A stretch of 64,000 nucleotides of DNA from DASUKL01 sp036278755 (GTDB taxonomy: Bacteria; Chloroflexota; Limnocylindria; Limnocylindrales; CSP1-4). A model generated the notes under the pieces. That model did not search any database. It saw nothing but the letters and a program-made list of their open reading frames with translations, and was not told the origin of the DNA. A program made the translations under genes and the position numbers. Shown here piece by piece: positions 50,704 through 59,198 of this stretch (position 1 is its first letter; the number at the start of each line of letters is the position of its first letter). The DNA is taken from assembly GCA_036278755.1 (NCBI GenBank), contig DASUKL010000052.1, positions 26,331-90,330 of the forward strand, in the 5' to 3' direction.

Positions 50704-52034
50704 ATATGCTCGACGACGAGCTTGAGCGCAGGATTCGGCGCTGGTTTGAGCGCATGACTCTTCCTACCGAGCCGGATAGCCTGCACGAGGCGCTGCAACG
50801 TCTACCACCGACGACTCGTCGCAGGCGACAGTGGATAGTCGTTCCGAGTATTGTTGCCGGCTTGCTGGCGGCGATATCACTCATCGGACTACTAATCTTC
50901 GCGAACTCCTTGCTGGGTTCAGGCCAAGGAACTGGTTCGGGGCAGCCCATTGCCTCACAGACCACGACCACTCCCTCATCTCGTCCAACGCCACACGAAA
51001 TAACACTCGCGGGTAAGCTCACCGCAAGCGAGGGATGGGCTATAGCCGACGGCGTCCTCCAGTGGACCAATGATAACGGCACCTCATGGCACCTCACGAA
51101 AGACCTCAATGCATGGCCCCTCCTCCCAACGAGCCAGGTTGGGTTCATCGACTCCATGCATGGGTGGGGGCTCAATTTGGCAGACCCTGCACGGCCGTTG
51201 TTCGAGGTGACCAGCGATGGTGGTCAGAGTTGGGCCGCAGTCCAGCTGCCGGACATGCCAGGATCGCCATCCTCTCCTTATTTCTCCAATGTGCATTCCG
51301 GGTGGCTCGTGATAACACATGCCAGTGGAAGCGGTGAGCTGCTAGCGACTGGTGACGGCGGGGCAAGCTGGCATGTCCTAGGCTCGGTCCCATCGAGCAT
51401 CCTTGGCCCCGTCGTGTTCCTCGACGAGTCTAATGCCATCGCGATCGGGACAAGCGATCCTGTTGCTGCCGCAGGACGAACGGCTGATTCGCTGTTCGTA
51501 ACGCATGATCAAGGACGAACGTGGACACACGTCAACATTCCTACCCCGACCGGATTCGGCTCTACCAAATCGTCTTCTGTGGCGCAACTCCCGAGAGCGA
51601 CTTCCGGAAGCAGCGCGGTCGCCGTAATAGATGTTTCAAGCAGTGCGGCGTCGATTACTGAATTGCTGAGGACCAATGACCGTGGCAGCACATGGAGCAT
51701 TGCAGGGATTCTGCCAGCGGACAACAGCGGCCTGCCGTTCGCAATGGCTACACCGGGTCGATGGCTCGCTGCCTTCGCGTCCGGCGGAGCCAGCGCGCCG
51801 ACGCTCATGGAATCGTTGGACGCGGGCAGGACGTGGCATCCCGTGATGGTCACAGGGTTCCCTCAGTCCCCTGTGTTCAAGAGCCTGATGTTCTCGGACG
51901 CTCAGGATGGCTGGGCCCTGGTCGATTTGGCACCTACCCCTGACGCCCAAGTGACAGTCAGCGGTCAGCTATTCGCAACGACCGATGGTGGCGCGCACTG
52001 GATTTCCATAATGTCGGGACTGCAGGTGCCTTAA
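50700..52034 (+). CDS. Membrane-anchored beta-propeller protein, candidate anti-sigma factor
   Basis: A 444-residue protein. Residues 1-45 are a charged cytoplasmic segment (LDDELERRIRRWFERMTL); 46-70 is one membrane helix (IVVPSIVAGLLAAISLIGLLIF); 71-100 is a Ser/Thr/Pro linker; 105-440 is an external BNR/Ycf48-like propeller with repeated TSDGGQSWAAV-, TGDGGASWHVL-, THDQGRTWTHV-, TNDRGSTWSIA- and TTDGGAHWISI-type blades. It is translationally coupled to the ECF factor, so the short cytosolic part is the likely sigma-binding element. No ZAS or RsgI motif is seen. Confidence 0.7.
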   Translation: MNMLDDELERRIRRWFERMTLPTEPDSLHEALQRLPPTTRRRRQWIVVPSIVAGLLAAISLIGLLIFANSLLGSGQGTGSGQPIASQTTTTPSSRPTPHEITLAGKLTASEGWAIADGVLQWTNDNGTSWHLTKDLNAWPLLPTSQVGFIDSMHGWGLNLADPARPLFEVTSDGGQSWAAVQLPDMPGSPSSPYFSNVHSGWLVITHASGSGELLATGDGGASWHVLGSVPSSILGPVVFLDESNAIAIGTSDPVAAAGRTADSLFVTHDQGRTWTHVNIPTPTGFGSTKSSSVAQLPRATSGSSAVAVIDVSSSAASITELLRTNDRGSTWSIAGILPADNSGLPFAMATPGRWLAAFASGGASAPTLMESLDAGRTWHPVMVTGFPQSPVFKSLMFSDAQDGWALVDLAPTPDAQVTVSGQLFATTDGGAHWISIMSGLQVP

Positions 52035-52173
52035 TAGCGAGAGCGTCGTCGGGTTCCGAGACTCTGCCACCACAAGTAACTTGACTCGACCCCAGCCTCT
52101 TCGTTTCCGGGCTTCCCGCGTGACCGCGGCACTAGGCATACCATGGCGAGTGGCCACAAGAAGCCATGAAGAC

Positions 52174-52203
52174 TTGACAATGGCAACTATCAGTTTGTAG
52201 AAT
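52174..52203 (+). promoter_or_regulatory. Near-consensus sigma-70 promoter
   Basis: TTGACA (52174-52179), an 18-nt spacer and TAGAAT (52198-52203): the strongest consensus promoter in the window. It implies a 5' leader of about 150 nt. Confidence 0.75.
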
Positions 52204-52258
52204 CCGGGTCACACCCTAGCCGCCAAGCAGCGGCATCGACGGAGAACCTCCTGGGCCC

Positions 52259-52299
52259 GAACCCGCAGAGGGCGACCTCCCCTCTCCAGGGGCGGGTTC
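52259..52299 (+). promoter_or_regulatory. Two-tier hairpin in the 5' leader
   Basis: GAACCCGC (52259-52266) pairs with GCGGGTTC (52292-52299), and inside it AGAGGG (52267-52272) pairs with CCCTCT (52280-52285), leaving a 6-nt bulge. A stable RNA element, class unknown. Confidence 0.45.
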
Positions 52300-52360
52300 C
52301 AAGGGTCACACACGGGTATGGGCATGGCCGAGGCCGCGGCCCTGAGCGGGAGGCAAAGCC

Positions 52361-53242
52361 ATGTGCTCACGCAATCGTCGATTCGTCTACACGAGCCATT
52401 CGCGACGACTGCTCGTCGCCATAACGGCACTCGCCTCTCTACTGATACCAGGATTGCGGGTGTCGGCATCGATTGGCACGCAAACCTACGTCCTCGCCGA
52501 AGGATTCGATACGTGCGCCAATGTCAGTGCAGCGACACTGAGCGCGTGGTGGAATGGTACTCCATGGTATGTCTACGGGACCTATCTTGGCGGAAGCGGC
52601 GGCGCATATGTTGGCTGTGTCCCTATGAGTCAGGCGACGATCAATTCTGCAATCGGGCAAGGTTGGGCGCTCGAACCGTTTTGGTATGGGCGCCAAATGC
52701 CGTCTTCTTGCATCCGCGAGACATATCCTTCGACCATTAGCCTCAACACCACAACTGCATATAGTCAAGGAAAGAGTGAGGCCGACTCGGCGAACACCGC
52801 TGCCGCATCGTTCGGATACGGAACTTTTGACATAATCTATTACGATCTGGAGGCGACAGGAGACTCCTCCGCTTGCATAGCGGCCGCCAAGGCGTTCGTA
52901 AACGGCTGGGAGTACGAGCTTGCGTATTTCACTGCGTATTGGGGAGGATTGTATGGCTCGTCATGTTCCTCCAACCTATCGTCATTTGCTTCGATCGCTA
53001 ATGTTCCTCGGGCGATCGCACCAAGAGACGTCAACCACGATCCTACCGGTGTCTATGGTCTATCGTGTCTTTCGGATAGCCTTTGGGACAATGAACAACG
53101 TATCCATCAACTTGCGGCAATGGTGCCTCTGATGTATGGCGGCCATAGCTTAGTTGTTGATGAGGATTGTGCCTACGGTCCCGTCGACACTAATTCGGGA
53201 GTCGATCGCTCACCCTTCAACTGCAGCTATGTCCACCAGTGA
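52361..53242 (+). CDS. Secreted DUF1906-type glycoside-hydrolase-like protein
   Basis: A 293-residue exported protein. Signal peptide to about residue 36; then GFDTCANVSAATLSAWWNGTP, typical of the DUF1906 (Rv2525c-like, GH25-like barrel) opening, and FDIIYYDLEATGDSSACIAAAKAFVNGW, whose D and E occupy the expected catalytic positions. Six or more cysteines suggest disulfides. GGGAGG lies 7 nt before the ATG. By my count only 29 of 60 bases at 52921-52980 are G or C, against about 70% nearby: clearly foreign composition. Confidence 0.65.
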   Translation: MCSRNRRFVYTSHSRRLLVAITALASLLIPGLRVSASIGTQTYVLAEGFDTCANVSAATLSAWWNGTPWYVYGTYLGGSGGAYVGCVPMSQATINSAIGQGWALEPFWYGRQMPSSCIRETYPSTISLNTTTAYSQGKSEADSANTAAASFGYGTFDIIYYDLEATGDSSACIAAAKAFVNGWEYELAYFTAYWGGLYGSSCSSNLSSFASIANVPRAIAPRDVNHDPTGVYGLSCLSDSLWDNEQRIHQLAAMVPLMYGGHSLVVDEDCAYGPVDTNSGVDRSPFNCSYVHQ

Positions 53243-53298
53243 TGACCGGCACCGCCCGGAGGCATGTTGGCGAGCGGGTGGAGTCAGGAGGATACGGA

Positions 53299-54540
53299 AT
53301 GGAGAGGATTCAGTCGACGGGGCATTGCAACTTGCAGATTGCACTTGGAGTGACCGTAACGGCCTTTATTCTTGCCCTCGAGGGCTGTTCCGCCGCCAGG
53401 ATTCCGACAAAAGCGACGGCCCCCGCTCTTGGCGCCACGACGGGCCATTCCAGCAATCCGTGGGTTTCGGCGACCCCTCCAGTCAGTCCCAGCCCGGCCT
53501 CCAGCACGCCCCACAGCCTCGACGGACCGGTGGGCTTCGACGGCGCGGCTGGCTGGCGCTTCTCCCCGGATGGCATGTGGACCTCGAGTGACGGCGGGCG
53601 GCACTGGAGCGCTGCGACCCTGCCGGAGGGGGTCCAGCCGACCAAGGTGGTGGCCGCGGCGATCGACCCGCAGGGGACGATCTGGCTGGCCGTGATCCAC
53701 GATCAGGGCCTGGACCTCTATCGCTCCGACCTGCTGGGCCCCTGGTCGATGGTGACCCTGACGCCTACCTGGCCGTCGGTCGGCGGCCTGTGGAGCGGGC
53801 CACCGGAACGGGTGTCGATCTGGCCTGGACCCGCGGGGCTGGTGACGGTCGTGGCCAGCCAGACCTCGGGCATGGCCTTGGCCGTTTCGTCGACCTTCGT
53901 CTCGACCGACGGTGGACGGACGTTCCGTCAGGGATCTGCCCAGGCCGGCAGCGAGGCCAACCTCGTCTGGTCGTCCATCGCCTTCGTCGATGCCGATCAC
54001 GGCGTTGTGGTCGCTGGTCCTGCCGCGAACATCCTGTTCTGGACGGCCGACGGCGGCGCCTCCTGGTCGCCGAGTTCGGGTGGCGTGAAGCGCGCCTCCG
54101 GTGACATGGTGTTCGGCCAGCCCTTCGTCGCCGGCGCAATGATCGAGCTGCCAGTCACGACCGCCGACGCCGATGGCGGCGAATCCCTCGCGATCTACGC
54201 CAGCTCCGACGGAGGCGGCCACTTCGAGCCGCTCGCGAAGCCGGTCCGGATCGGACCGGACTACGACCCGCCGGCCTCCGTGGCCGTGAATGGCCAGACC
54301 CTCTGGGCCCTGGGCGAAGGAGCGACGAGCCTCGAGATATCCACCGACGGAGGACGGACATGGACCTCACGAACGACCGCCGGCCTCTCAGAGAACGCGT
54401 CGATGCTGGCCCTGACGGGCGGGGAGGGCGCAGTGGCCGTGGTCAGCGATACGACATGCGCGGGGTTCAAGAGCGACTGCACGACGGACACCTACCTCGA
54501 GTTCACCGCCGACGGCGGCGCGACCTGGAGTCGGCCATGA
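53299..54540 (+). CDS. BNR/Ycf48-like beta-propeller lipoprotein
   Basis: A 413-residue predicted lipoprotein: signal peptide with lipobox LEGC near residue 30, a Ser/Thr/Pro linker, then propeller blades ending in the BNR motif (TSSDGGRHWSAA, STDGGRTFRQG, TADGGASWSPS, SSDGGGHFEP, STDGGRTWTSR, TADGGATWSRP). It echoes the propeller of the 50700 gene but is high-GC. GGAGGA lies 6 nt before the ATG; the upstream ATG at 53239 is less likely. Its stop overlaps the next start. Confidence 0.75.
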   Translation: MERIQSTGHCNLQIALGVTVTAFILALEGCSAARIPTKATAPALGATTGHSSNPWVSATPPVSPSPASSTPHSLDGPVGFDGAAGWRFSPDGMWTSSDGGRHWSAATLPEGVQPTKVVAAAIDPQGTIWLAVIHDQGLDLYRSDLLGPWSMVTLTPTWPSVGGLWSGPPERVSIWPGPAGLVTVVASQTSGMALAVSSTFVSTDGGRTFRQGSAQAGSEANLVWSSIAFVDADHGVVVAGPAANILFWTADGGASWSPSSGGVKRASGDMVFGQPFVAGAMIELPVTTADADGGESLAIYASSDGGGHFEPLAKPVRIGPDYDPPASVAVNGQTLWALGEGATSLEISTDGGRTWTSRTTAGLSENASMLALTGGEGAVAVVSDTTCAGFKSDCTTDTYLEFTADGGATWSRP

Positions 54541-55691
54541 GCACGTTCGGCCGGCCAGGACTAGCCGTCGTGGCCTGCTGCTGCCTGAGCCTTCTTGCCG
54601 GATGCAGCGGCGTCGGCAGTCCCTCAACGCCGCCGGTCACATCGGCCCCGCCTTCACCGACCACCGGGACCTCGGGATCCCCGACGCTATCGGCCAGCGC
54701 CCCGGCGTCGGCGACCGCGACAGCGTCGATGACCGTCACGCCCTCGCCAACGACGCCGCCCGACCAGATCCCCGAGGCGCTTCGGGGCTTGCCGTTCGTC
54801 GTCGGGGAGCCGGGTCAGGGCCAGGTCGTCGGGCTCGTCGGATCGAGCGTCCGGCTGTCGGTGCCCACGACTTCGACCGTCCTCGCCGCTTCGTCGCGGT
54901 ACGTCGTGACGGCCAAGCTGGGCAAGGTCCCCGCTGAGGACGTGACGGTCTACGACCTTCAGGGAGACACTGCCTCGGCGCTGACCTACGCCATCGGTCG
55001 GCCGGTCAGCTCGGCGGCCATCGCGGGCGACGTCGTCCTGCTTGCTGGTCCGGCGCCCAGCGGCGTCGACGGTGGGGTGACGGCCCTCGACCTTCGGACC
55101 CGGACGACCATGCAGCTGGTCAAGCCCGGAGGGGCCGTGAGCCGGCAGAACGTCCGAGCGGTGCTGCTCTCGTCGAGCGGCCAGACCGCCGTCTCGGCGT
55201 CATGCACTTCCGATGGCAGCGGCTGCACGGCCGACGTCATCGACGTGAAGGCCCTGAAGGCAGTGAGGACAGTGGATCTTGCCGGCTCGCCAAGCGCCGC
55301 CACCGACGAGATAGTGCTGGTAAGACCCGACGGCAGCACCATCAGCGGCGTCGACCTCCTCACGGGCAAACCCCGCTGGAGCCACTGTTGCGAAGAGTAC
55401 GACTGGTCCTACGCGATCCCTAATGGCTTCATCGTGGCCAAGGGCTCCTACCCGTTCCGCCTCCTCCTCGTTGATGCAATGTCGGGCGTGGTCACGACCA
55501 AGCTCGAACGCGCGACACAGGATCACTGGACACTCTGGCCGTCGCTCTCCACCTCCTCGGCCGCCATATTCAGCCCGAACGGTCTGCTCGCGGAGACCGC
55601 AGCCGATTCGGGACGCATCGTAGGCGACCTGCTCGACCTAGACACAGGTCAGGTAACCGAGCACGCCCTCGATATCGGGGCGCGACCATGA
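54537..55691 (+). CDS. Lipoprotein with PQQ-like propeller character
   Basis: A 384-residue lipoprotein: lipobox LLAGC near residue 20, a 60-residue Ser/Thr/Pro linker, then a beta-rich domain (VVGLVGSSVRLSV, LLTGKPRWSHCCEEYDWSYA, FRLLLVDAMSGVVTTKL) suggesting a PQQ-type or similar propeller. An adjacent Cys pair CC is unusual. ATGA overlaps connect it to both neighbours, so three exported proteins are translated from one message. Confidence 0.6.
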   Translation: MSTFGRPGLAVVACCCLSLLAGCSGVGSPSTPPVTSAPPSPTTGTSGSPTLSASAPASATATASMTVTPSPTTPPDQIPEALRGLPFVVGEPGQGQVVGLVGSSVRLSVPTTSTVLAASSRYVVTAKLGKVPAEDVTVYDLQGDTASALTYAIGRPVSSAAIAGDVVLLAGPAPSGVDGGVTALDLRTRTTMQLVKPGGAVSRQNVRAVLLSSSGQTAVSASCTSDGSGCTADVIDVKALKAVRTVDLAGSPSAATDEIVLVRPDGSTISGVDLLTGKPRWSHCCEEYDWSYAIPNGFIVAKGSYPFRLLLVDAMSGVVTTKLERATQDHWTLWPSLSTSSAAIFSPNGLLAETAADSGRIVGDLLDLDTGQVTEHALDIGARP

Positions 55692-56743
55692 GATCCGCAC
55701 GCACCTTCGTGGCGCTGACCCGGTCGGCCATAGGCGCCATCGGACTCGCCATGGCCCTTAGTGTCGCCGCGCCCAGCGCGCTACTTGCTCACGTTCCAAC
55801 GACGGGAGCGAGCAAAGGCAGTTTCGTGAAAGACCAAGCAGTGACCTTCAAGTACGCTTCCGCCAGCTACCCATCATGGCTTACGACGGCGGTGACCGAT
55901 ACCTTGCAGAACTACTACCACGATGCAAATCACAACAGCCACGCTCCATCACTGACCTACTCCAGCAATGGAACTGCAGTCGTCCACTATGTCGCCCAAA
56001 CAACGTCGCCGTGTGGCACTGGCTCGCAGACATGGCTCATGTGCACGACCGGCGGAGGGTCAAGCGGGTGGGATATATATGTACGCGACCTCGACAACTC
56101 GGGATCAAGCAATAACTGGTGGGAGGAGACGCCTCACTGCTCCGCTGGGTCGACGTGCTACTACGTCCATCGTGCAATGATCCACGAATCCGGTCATGCG
56201 ATGCTGAGTTTTGCGGATGAGAGTGGTTGGTCGGAAGATGACACGGTCATGAACGGCATTGATCCACATGTAGGCGCCACTGGCGCTACTCACTGGGATT
56301 ACCAGCGGTGCGACGAGGCGGCATCGCAGTTACTATGGGACCTCAAGAACAGCGCCGGGGAGTATGGCGATTGCTTCGACGATATCGTCAACCACGGAAC
56401 TCATGGTCTCAAGACGGATCTAACCATGGGAACGACTAGCTACAGCGCATGTAATGGCGACTCAATCATCGCTAGCGGTCGCATCCAGGTTCACGACTAT
56501 TCAAGCTACGGTCCCCTCGGAGGAAACCCCCTCACCAATCGGACCGTATGGGTCGATCGCGGGAGCACGCTTAAGTTCACCTCGGCCATTGCCAGCAACG
56601 CTTCGAATGATAATTGGTCGGTAACGCTCAACGGGAGTAGCGTGACCTACAGCTACTCAGCTCATTTCGACTATTCGTCTGGTTCCGGGCTCGATGCCTC
56701 TGCCCACGTTGCCTTTACAGCGCGATGGGGGACCGCCTGCTAG
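55688..56743 (+). CDS. Secreted HExxH zinc-metalloprotease-like protein
   Basis: A 351-residue exported protein. Signal peptide ending near residue 35; zinc motif HESGH at 166-170 followed by AMLSFADESG, where D177 or E178 could be the third ligand, and VMNG at 187-190 resembling a metzincin Met-turn, though the strict HExxHxxGxxH is not met. C-terminal part is Ser/Tyr-rich. Base composition is again far lower in GC than the two genes before it. It overlaps the preceding gene by 4 nt. Confidence 0.6.
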   Translation: MRSARTFVALTRSAIGAIGLAMALSVAAPSALLAHVPTTGASKGSFVKDQAVTFKYASASYPSWLTTAVTDTLQNYYHDANHNSHAPSLTYSSNGTAVVHYVAQTTSPCGTGSQTWLMCTTGGGSSGWDIYVRDLDNSGSSNNWWEETPHCSAGSTCYYVHRAMIHESGHAMLSFADESGWSEDDTVMNGIDPHVGATGATHWDYQRCDEAASQLLWDLKNSAGEYGDCFDDIVNHGTHGLKTDLTMGTTSYSACNGDSIIASGRIQVHDYSSYGPLGGNPLTNRTVWVDRGSTLKFTSAIASNASNDNWSVTLNGSSVTYSYSAHFDYSSGSGLDASAHVAFTARWGTAC

Positions 56744-56755
56744 TCAAGCGCCCAC

Positions 56756-58045
56756 CTAGACAAGGTGCAGTTCCCGGCCGGCCGTGGCGAAGGCGTCAAG
56801 GCAGGCCTGGAGATCGTCCCGGCTGTGCTCGGACGTGACGATGGTCCGGATGCGGGCCTTGTCCAGGGCCACCGTGGGGTAGACGATGGCCTGGGCGAAG
56901 ACGCCCAGCTCGCCCAACCGGTCGGAGAGTCGGGCGGCGTTCTCCGAGGAGCCGACGATGACCGGGGTGATGGGCGTCTCGCTGATGCCCGTGTCGAAGC
57001 CCAGGTCCTCCAGGCCCGACTTGAAGAAGCGGGTGTTGTCCCACAGGCGTTCGATCCGCTCCGGCTCGCCCTCCAGGACGTCGATGGCGGCCAGGCAGGC
57101 GGCGGCCACGGCCGGCGGATGGGAGGTCGAGAAGAGGAACGGCCGCGAGCGCTGGATGAGGTAGTCCCGCAGGGCCTGGGTCCCGGCCACGTAGCCGCCC
57201 AGCACGCCGACGGCCTTCGACAGCGTGCCGACCTGGATGTCGACCCGGCCGTGGAGCCCGAAGTGGTCCACCGTGCCGCGGCCGTTGTGGCCCAGGACGC
57301 CCGAGGCGTGGGCGTCGTCGATCATGACCGCCGCCTCGTAGCGGTCGGCCACGTCGCAGATGGCGGGCAGGGGACAGATGTCGCCGTCCATGCTGAAGAC
57401 GCCGTCGGTGATGACCAGGATGTGCTCGTAGGCGCCGTTGGGGCCGCCCTTGGCCCGCGCTTCGCGGAGGACCGACTCCAGGCCGTCGACGTCCTTGTGG
57501 GGGAAGACCGCCCGGGAGGCCTTGGAGAGCCGGACGCCGTCGATGATCGAGGCGTGGTTCAGCTCGTCGCTGACGATGAGGTCGCGCTCACTCGTGACCG
57601 TGGGGATGACCCCACTGTTGGCCGTGAAACCGGACTGGAAGGTGAGGACCGCCTCGGTGTGTTTGAAGGCCGCCAGGCGCCGTTCCAGCTCCTGGTGGAG
57701 CTCCATGGTGCCGGCGATGGTCCGCACCGCACCGCTGCCCACGCCCAGGTCACGGACCGCGGCCAGGGCCGCCTCCACGAGGTGGGGATGCGTGGCCAGG
57801 CCCAGGTAGTTGTTGGAGGAGAGGCTGATGAGCGGCCGCCCGTCCATGACCGCATGCGGTGTCTGGGCCCCCGACAGGACGCGCAGAGGCCGGTAGAGCG
57901 ACTGGGCCTTCAGCTCCTCGATGGCCTGGCCGAGGTAGGCCAGGGGGTCCGCGCGGGTCGAAGCCTGGGCCGGGTCAGGGATCTTGGTCTGCGCCGTGTC
58001 GCGGGTCGTGGTCTGCGCCGTGTCGCGAGTCGGGGTCTGGGCCAT
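56756..58045 (-). CDS. kbl: Glycine C-acetyltransferase (2-amino-3-ketobutyrate CoA ligase)
   Basis: A 429-residue alpha-oxoamine synthase that splits 2-amino-3-oxobutyrate with CoA into glycine and acetyl-CoA. The PLP lysine is in GTLSKAVGVLGGYVAG; ISLSSNNYLGLATHP, SGFTANSGVIPT, DELNHASIIDGVRLS and IDDAHASGVLG are diagnostic. The first 30 residues are an unusual DTAQT-repeat extension. It follows tdh with a 1-bp gap. Confidence 0.94.
   Translation of the reverse strand: MAQTPTRDTAQTTTRDTAQTKIPDPAQASTRADPLAYLGQAIEELKAQSLYRPLRVLSGAQTPHAVMDGRPLISLSSNNYLGLATHPHLVEAALAAVRDLGVGSGAVRTIAGTMELHQELERRLAAFKHTEAVLTFQSGFTANSGVIPTVTSERDLIVSDELNHASIIDGVRLSKASRAVFPHKDVDGLESVLREARAKGGPNGAYEHILVITDGVFSMDGDICPLPAICDVADRYEAAVMIDDAHASGVLGHNGRGTVDHFGLHGRVDIQVGTLSKAVGVLGGYVAGTQALRDYLIQRSRPFLFSTSHPPAVAAACLAAIDVLEGEPERIERLWDNTRFFKSGLEDLGFDTGISETPITPVIVGSSENAARLSDRLGELGVFAQAIVYPTVALDKARIRTIVTSEHSRDDLQACLDAFATAGRELHLV
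57967..58038. repeat. 24-bp tandem repeat encoding the kbl N-terminal extension
   Basis: Two near-identical units (57991-58014, 58015-58038) and a degenerate one (57967-57990) encode DTAQTxTR. The real domain starts after them, so the start codon was probably moved by repeat expansion. Confidence 0.7.
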
Positions 58046-58046
58046 G

Positions 58047-59156
58047 TCATGCCTCCTGAGGCAGGAGTACCACTTTTCCGGCGTGCCCGGCGGCCACCAG
58101 GTCGAAGGCTTCCTGGAACCGCGCCAGGGGCAGGCGGTGGGTCACGATCGGGGACAGGTCGAGCCCGCCTTCGAGGAGGGCCTTGCTGCGCTCCCAGGTC
58201 TCCCACAGGCGGCGGCCGGTGATGCCGTAGAGGCGGATGCCGCGGAAGATGACCTCCTCCGAGAGGTCGAGCGTCACGGGCCGGGCGTGGGTCCCCAGGA
58301 GCGACATGCGGCCGCCGTTGGTGAGGGCCGCGAGGCCCTGATGGAAGGCCGGCTCCGCGCCCGACATCTCGAGCACGACGTCGACCCCGTCGCCTCCGGT
58401 CTCGGCTCGCAGGCGGGCGGCCACGTCCTCGCGGGCGTCGATGACCGCGTCGGCGCCCATGCGGCGGGCGAGGTCCAGGCGCTCGGGCAGGAGGTCCGTG
58501 GCGAAGACGCGCCGGGCGCCAGCCTCGCGCAGGACGCCCACGGCCATCAGGCCGATGGGCCCGCAACCGAGGACGGCCGCCGTCTGATCCGCCACGTCCT
58601 CGACGAAGACGGCGTGGACGGCGTTGCCCAGGGGCTCCTGGATAGCGGCGAACTCCGGGGCCAGGCCATCGCTGGGCCAGGCATTGGTCTCGGGGATGAC
58701 GGCGTACTCGGCGAACGTGCCGGGGACGTGGACGCCGAGGATGCGGTAGTGCTCGCAGACATGGGCCCGGCCGGTCCGGCACTGGAGGCAGGTCCAGTCG
58801 ACGAGGTGACTCTCGGCCGCGACCAGCGTCCCCAGGGGCACCCGCGTGGCGCCCGAGCCGGCAGCAACGACGAGGCCTGCCATCTCGTGCCCGGAGACCA
58901 TGGGCGGCGGCCCGAAGTTGGCCTGGGCCCACTCGTCCCAGCGCTCGATGTGGACGTCGGTGCCGCAGACGCTGGCGGCCAGGACCTTGACCAGCAGCTG
59001 CCCCGGCCCCGGTTCGGGGACGGGCACCTCCCGCAGTTCGAGTCCGGGCCCGGGTGCCGGCTTGACGAGGGCCCGCATCGCGGCGGGGATCGCAGCCGAG
59101 GTCGGGACGGCGGCCGGGGCGGGGAGCGCCGCAGCCGCAGGGCCCGGCTGGCTCAT
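58047..59156 (-). CDS. tdh: L-threonine 3-dehydrogenase
   Basis: A 369-residue zinc-dependent medium-chain dehydrogenase that oxidises threonine to 2-amino-3-oxobutyrate for Kbl. ASVCGTDVHIERWDEWA carries the catalytic Zn Cys; MVSGHEMAGLVVAAG the Zn His-Glu; CLQCRTGRAHVCEH the structural Zn cysteines; VLGCGPIGLMAVGVLREAG the NAD fold. A 26-residue Ala/Pro-rich extension precedes the usual start (MRALVKP). First gene of tdh-kbl. Confidence 0.93.
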   Translation of the reverse strand: MSQPGPAAAALPAPAAVPTSAAIPAAMRALVKPAPGPGLELREVPVPEPGPGQLLVKVLAASVCGTDVHIERWDEWAQANFGPPPMVSGHEMAGLVVAAGSGATRVPLGTLVAAESHLVDWTCLQCRTGRAHVCEHYRILGVHVPGTFAEYAVIPETNAWPSDGLAPEFAAIQEPLGNAVHAVFVEDVADQTAAVLGCGPIGLMAVGVLREAGARRVFATDLLPERLDLARRMGADAVIDAREDVAARLRAETGGDGVDVVLEMSGAEPAFHQGLAALTNGGRMSLLGTHARPVTLDLSEEVIFRGIRLYGITGRRLWETWERSKALLEGGLDLSPIVTHRLPLARFQEAFDLVAAGHAGKVVLLPQEA

Positions 59157-59198
59157 GGTCGGCCCCGGACCGCCCGGCTCATCGCTGCGGGCGGTCCA

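Larger units (their letters stand above)
52035..52360. other. Intergenic region with consensus promoter and structured leader
   Basis: About 326 bp without a gene. It holds a sigma-70 promoter and a long GC-rich inverted-repeat leader ahead of the DUF1906-type gene; both are listed separately. Nothing is recognised in 52035-52173. Confidence 0.6.

Noticed and set aside
52330..52375. Cyclic-di-GMP riboswitch suggested by GGAGGCAAAGCC
   Set aside because: Only the short phrase matches; the rest of the GEMM consensus is absent and the phrase is the ribosome-binding site region.
49406..56760. Direct-repeat attachment sites bounding the low-GC island
   Set aside because: A vague similarity of TAGTC-containing stretches near 49456 and 56742 is too short to support; no integrase or transposase is present.
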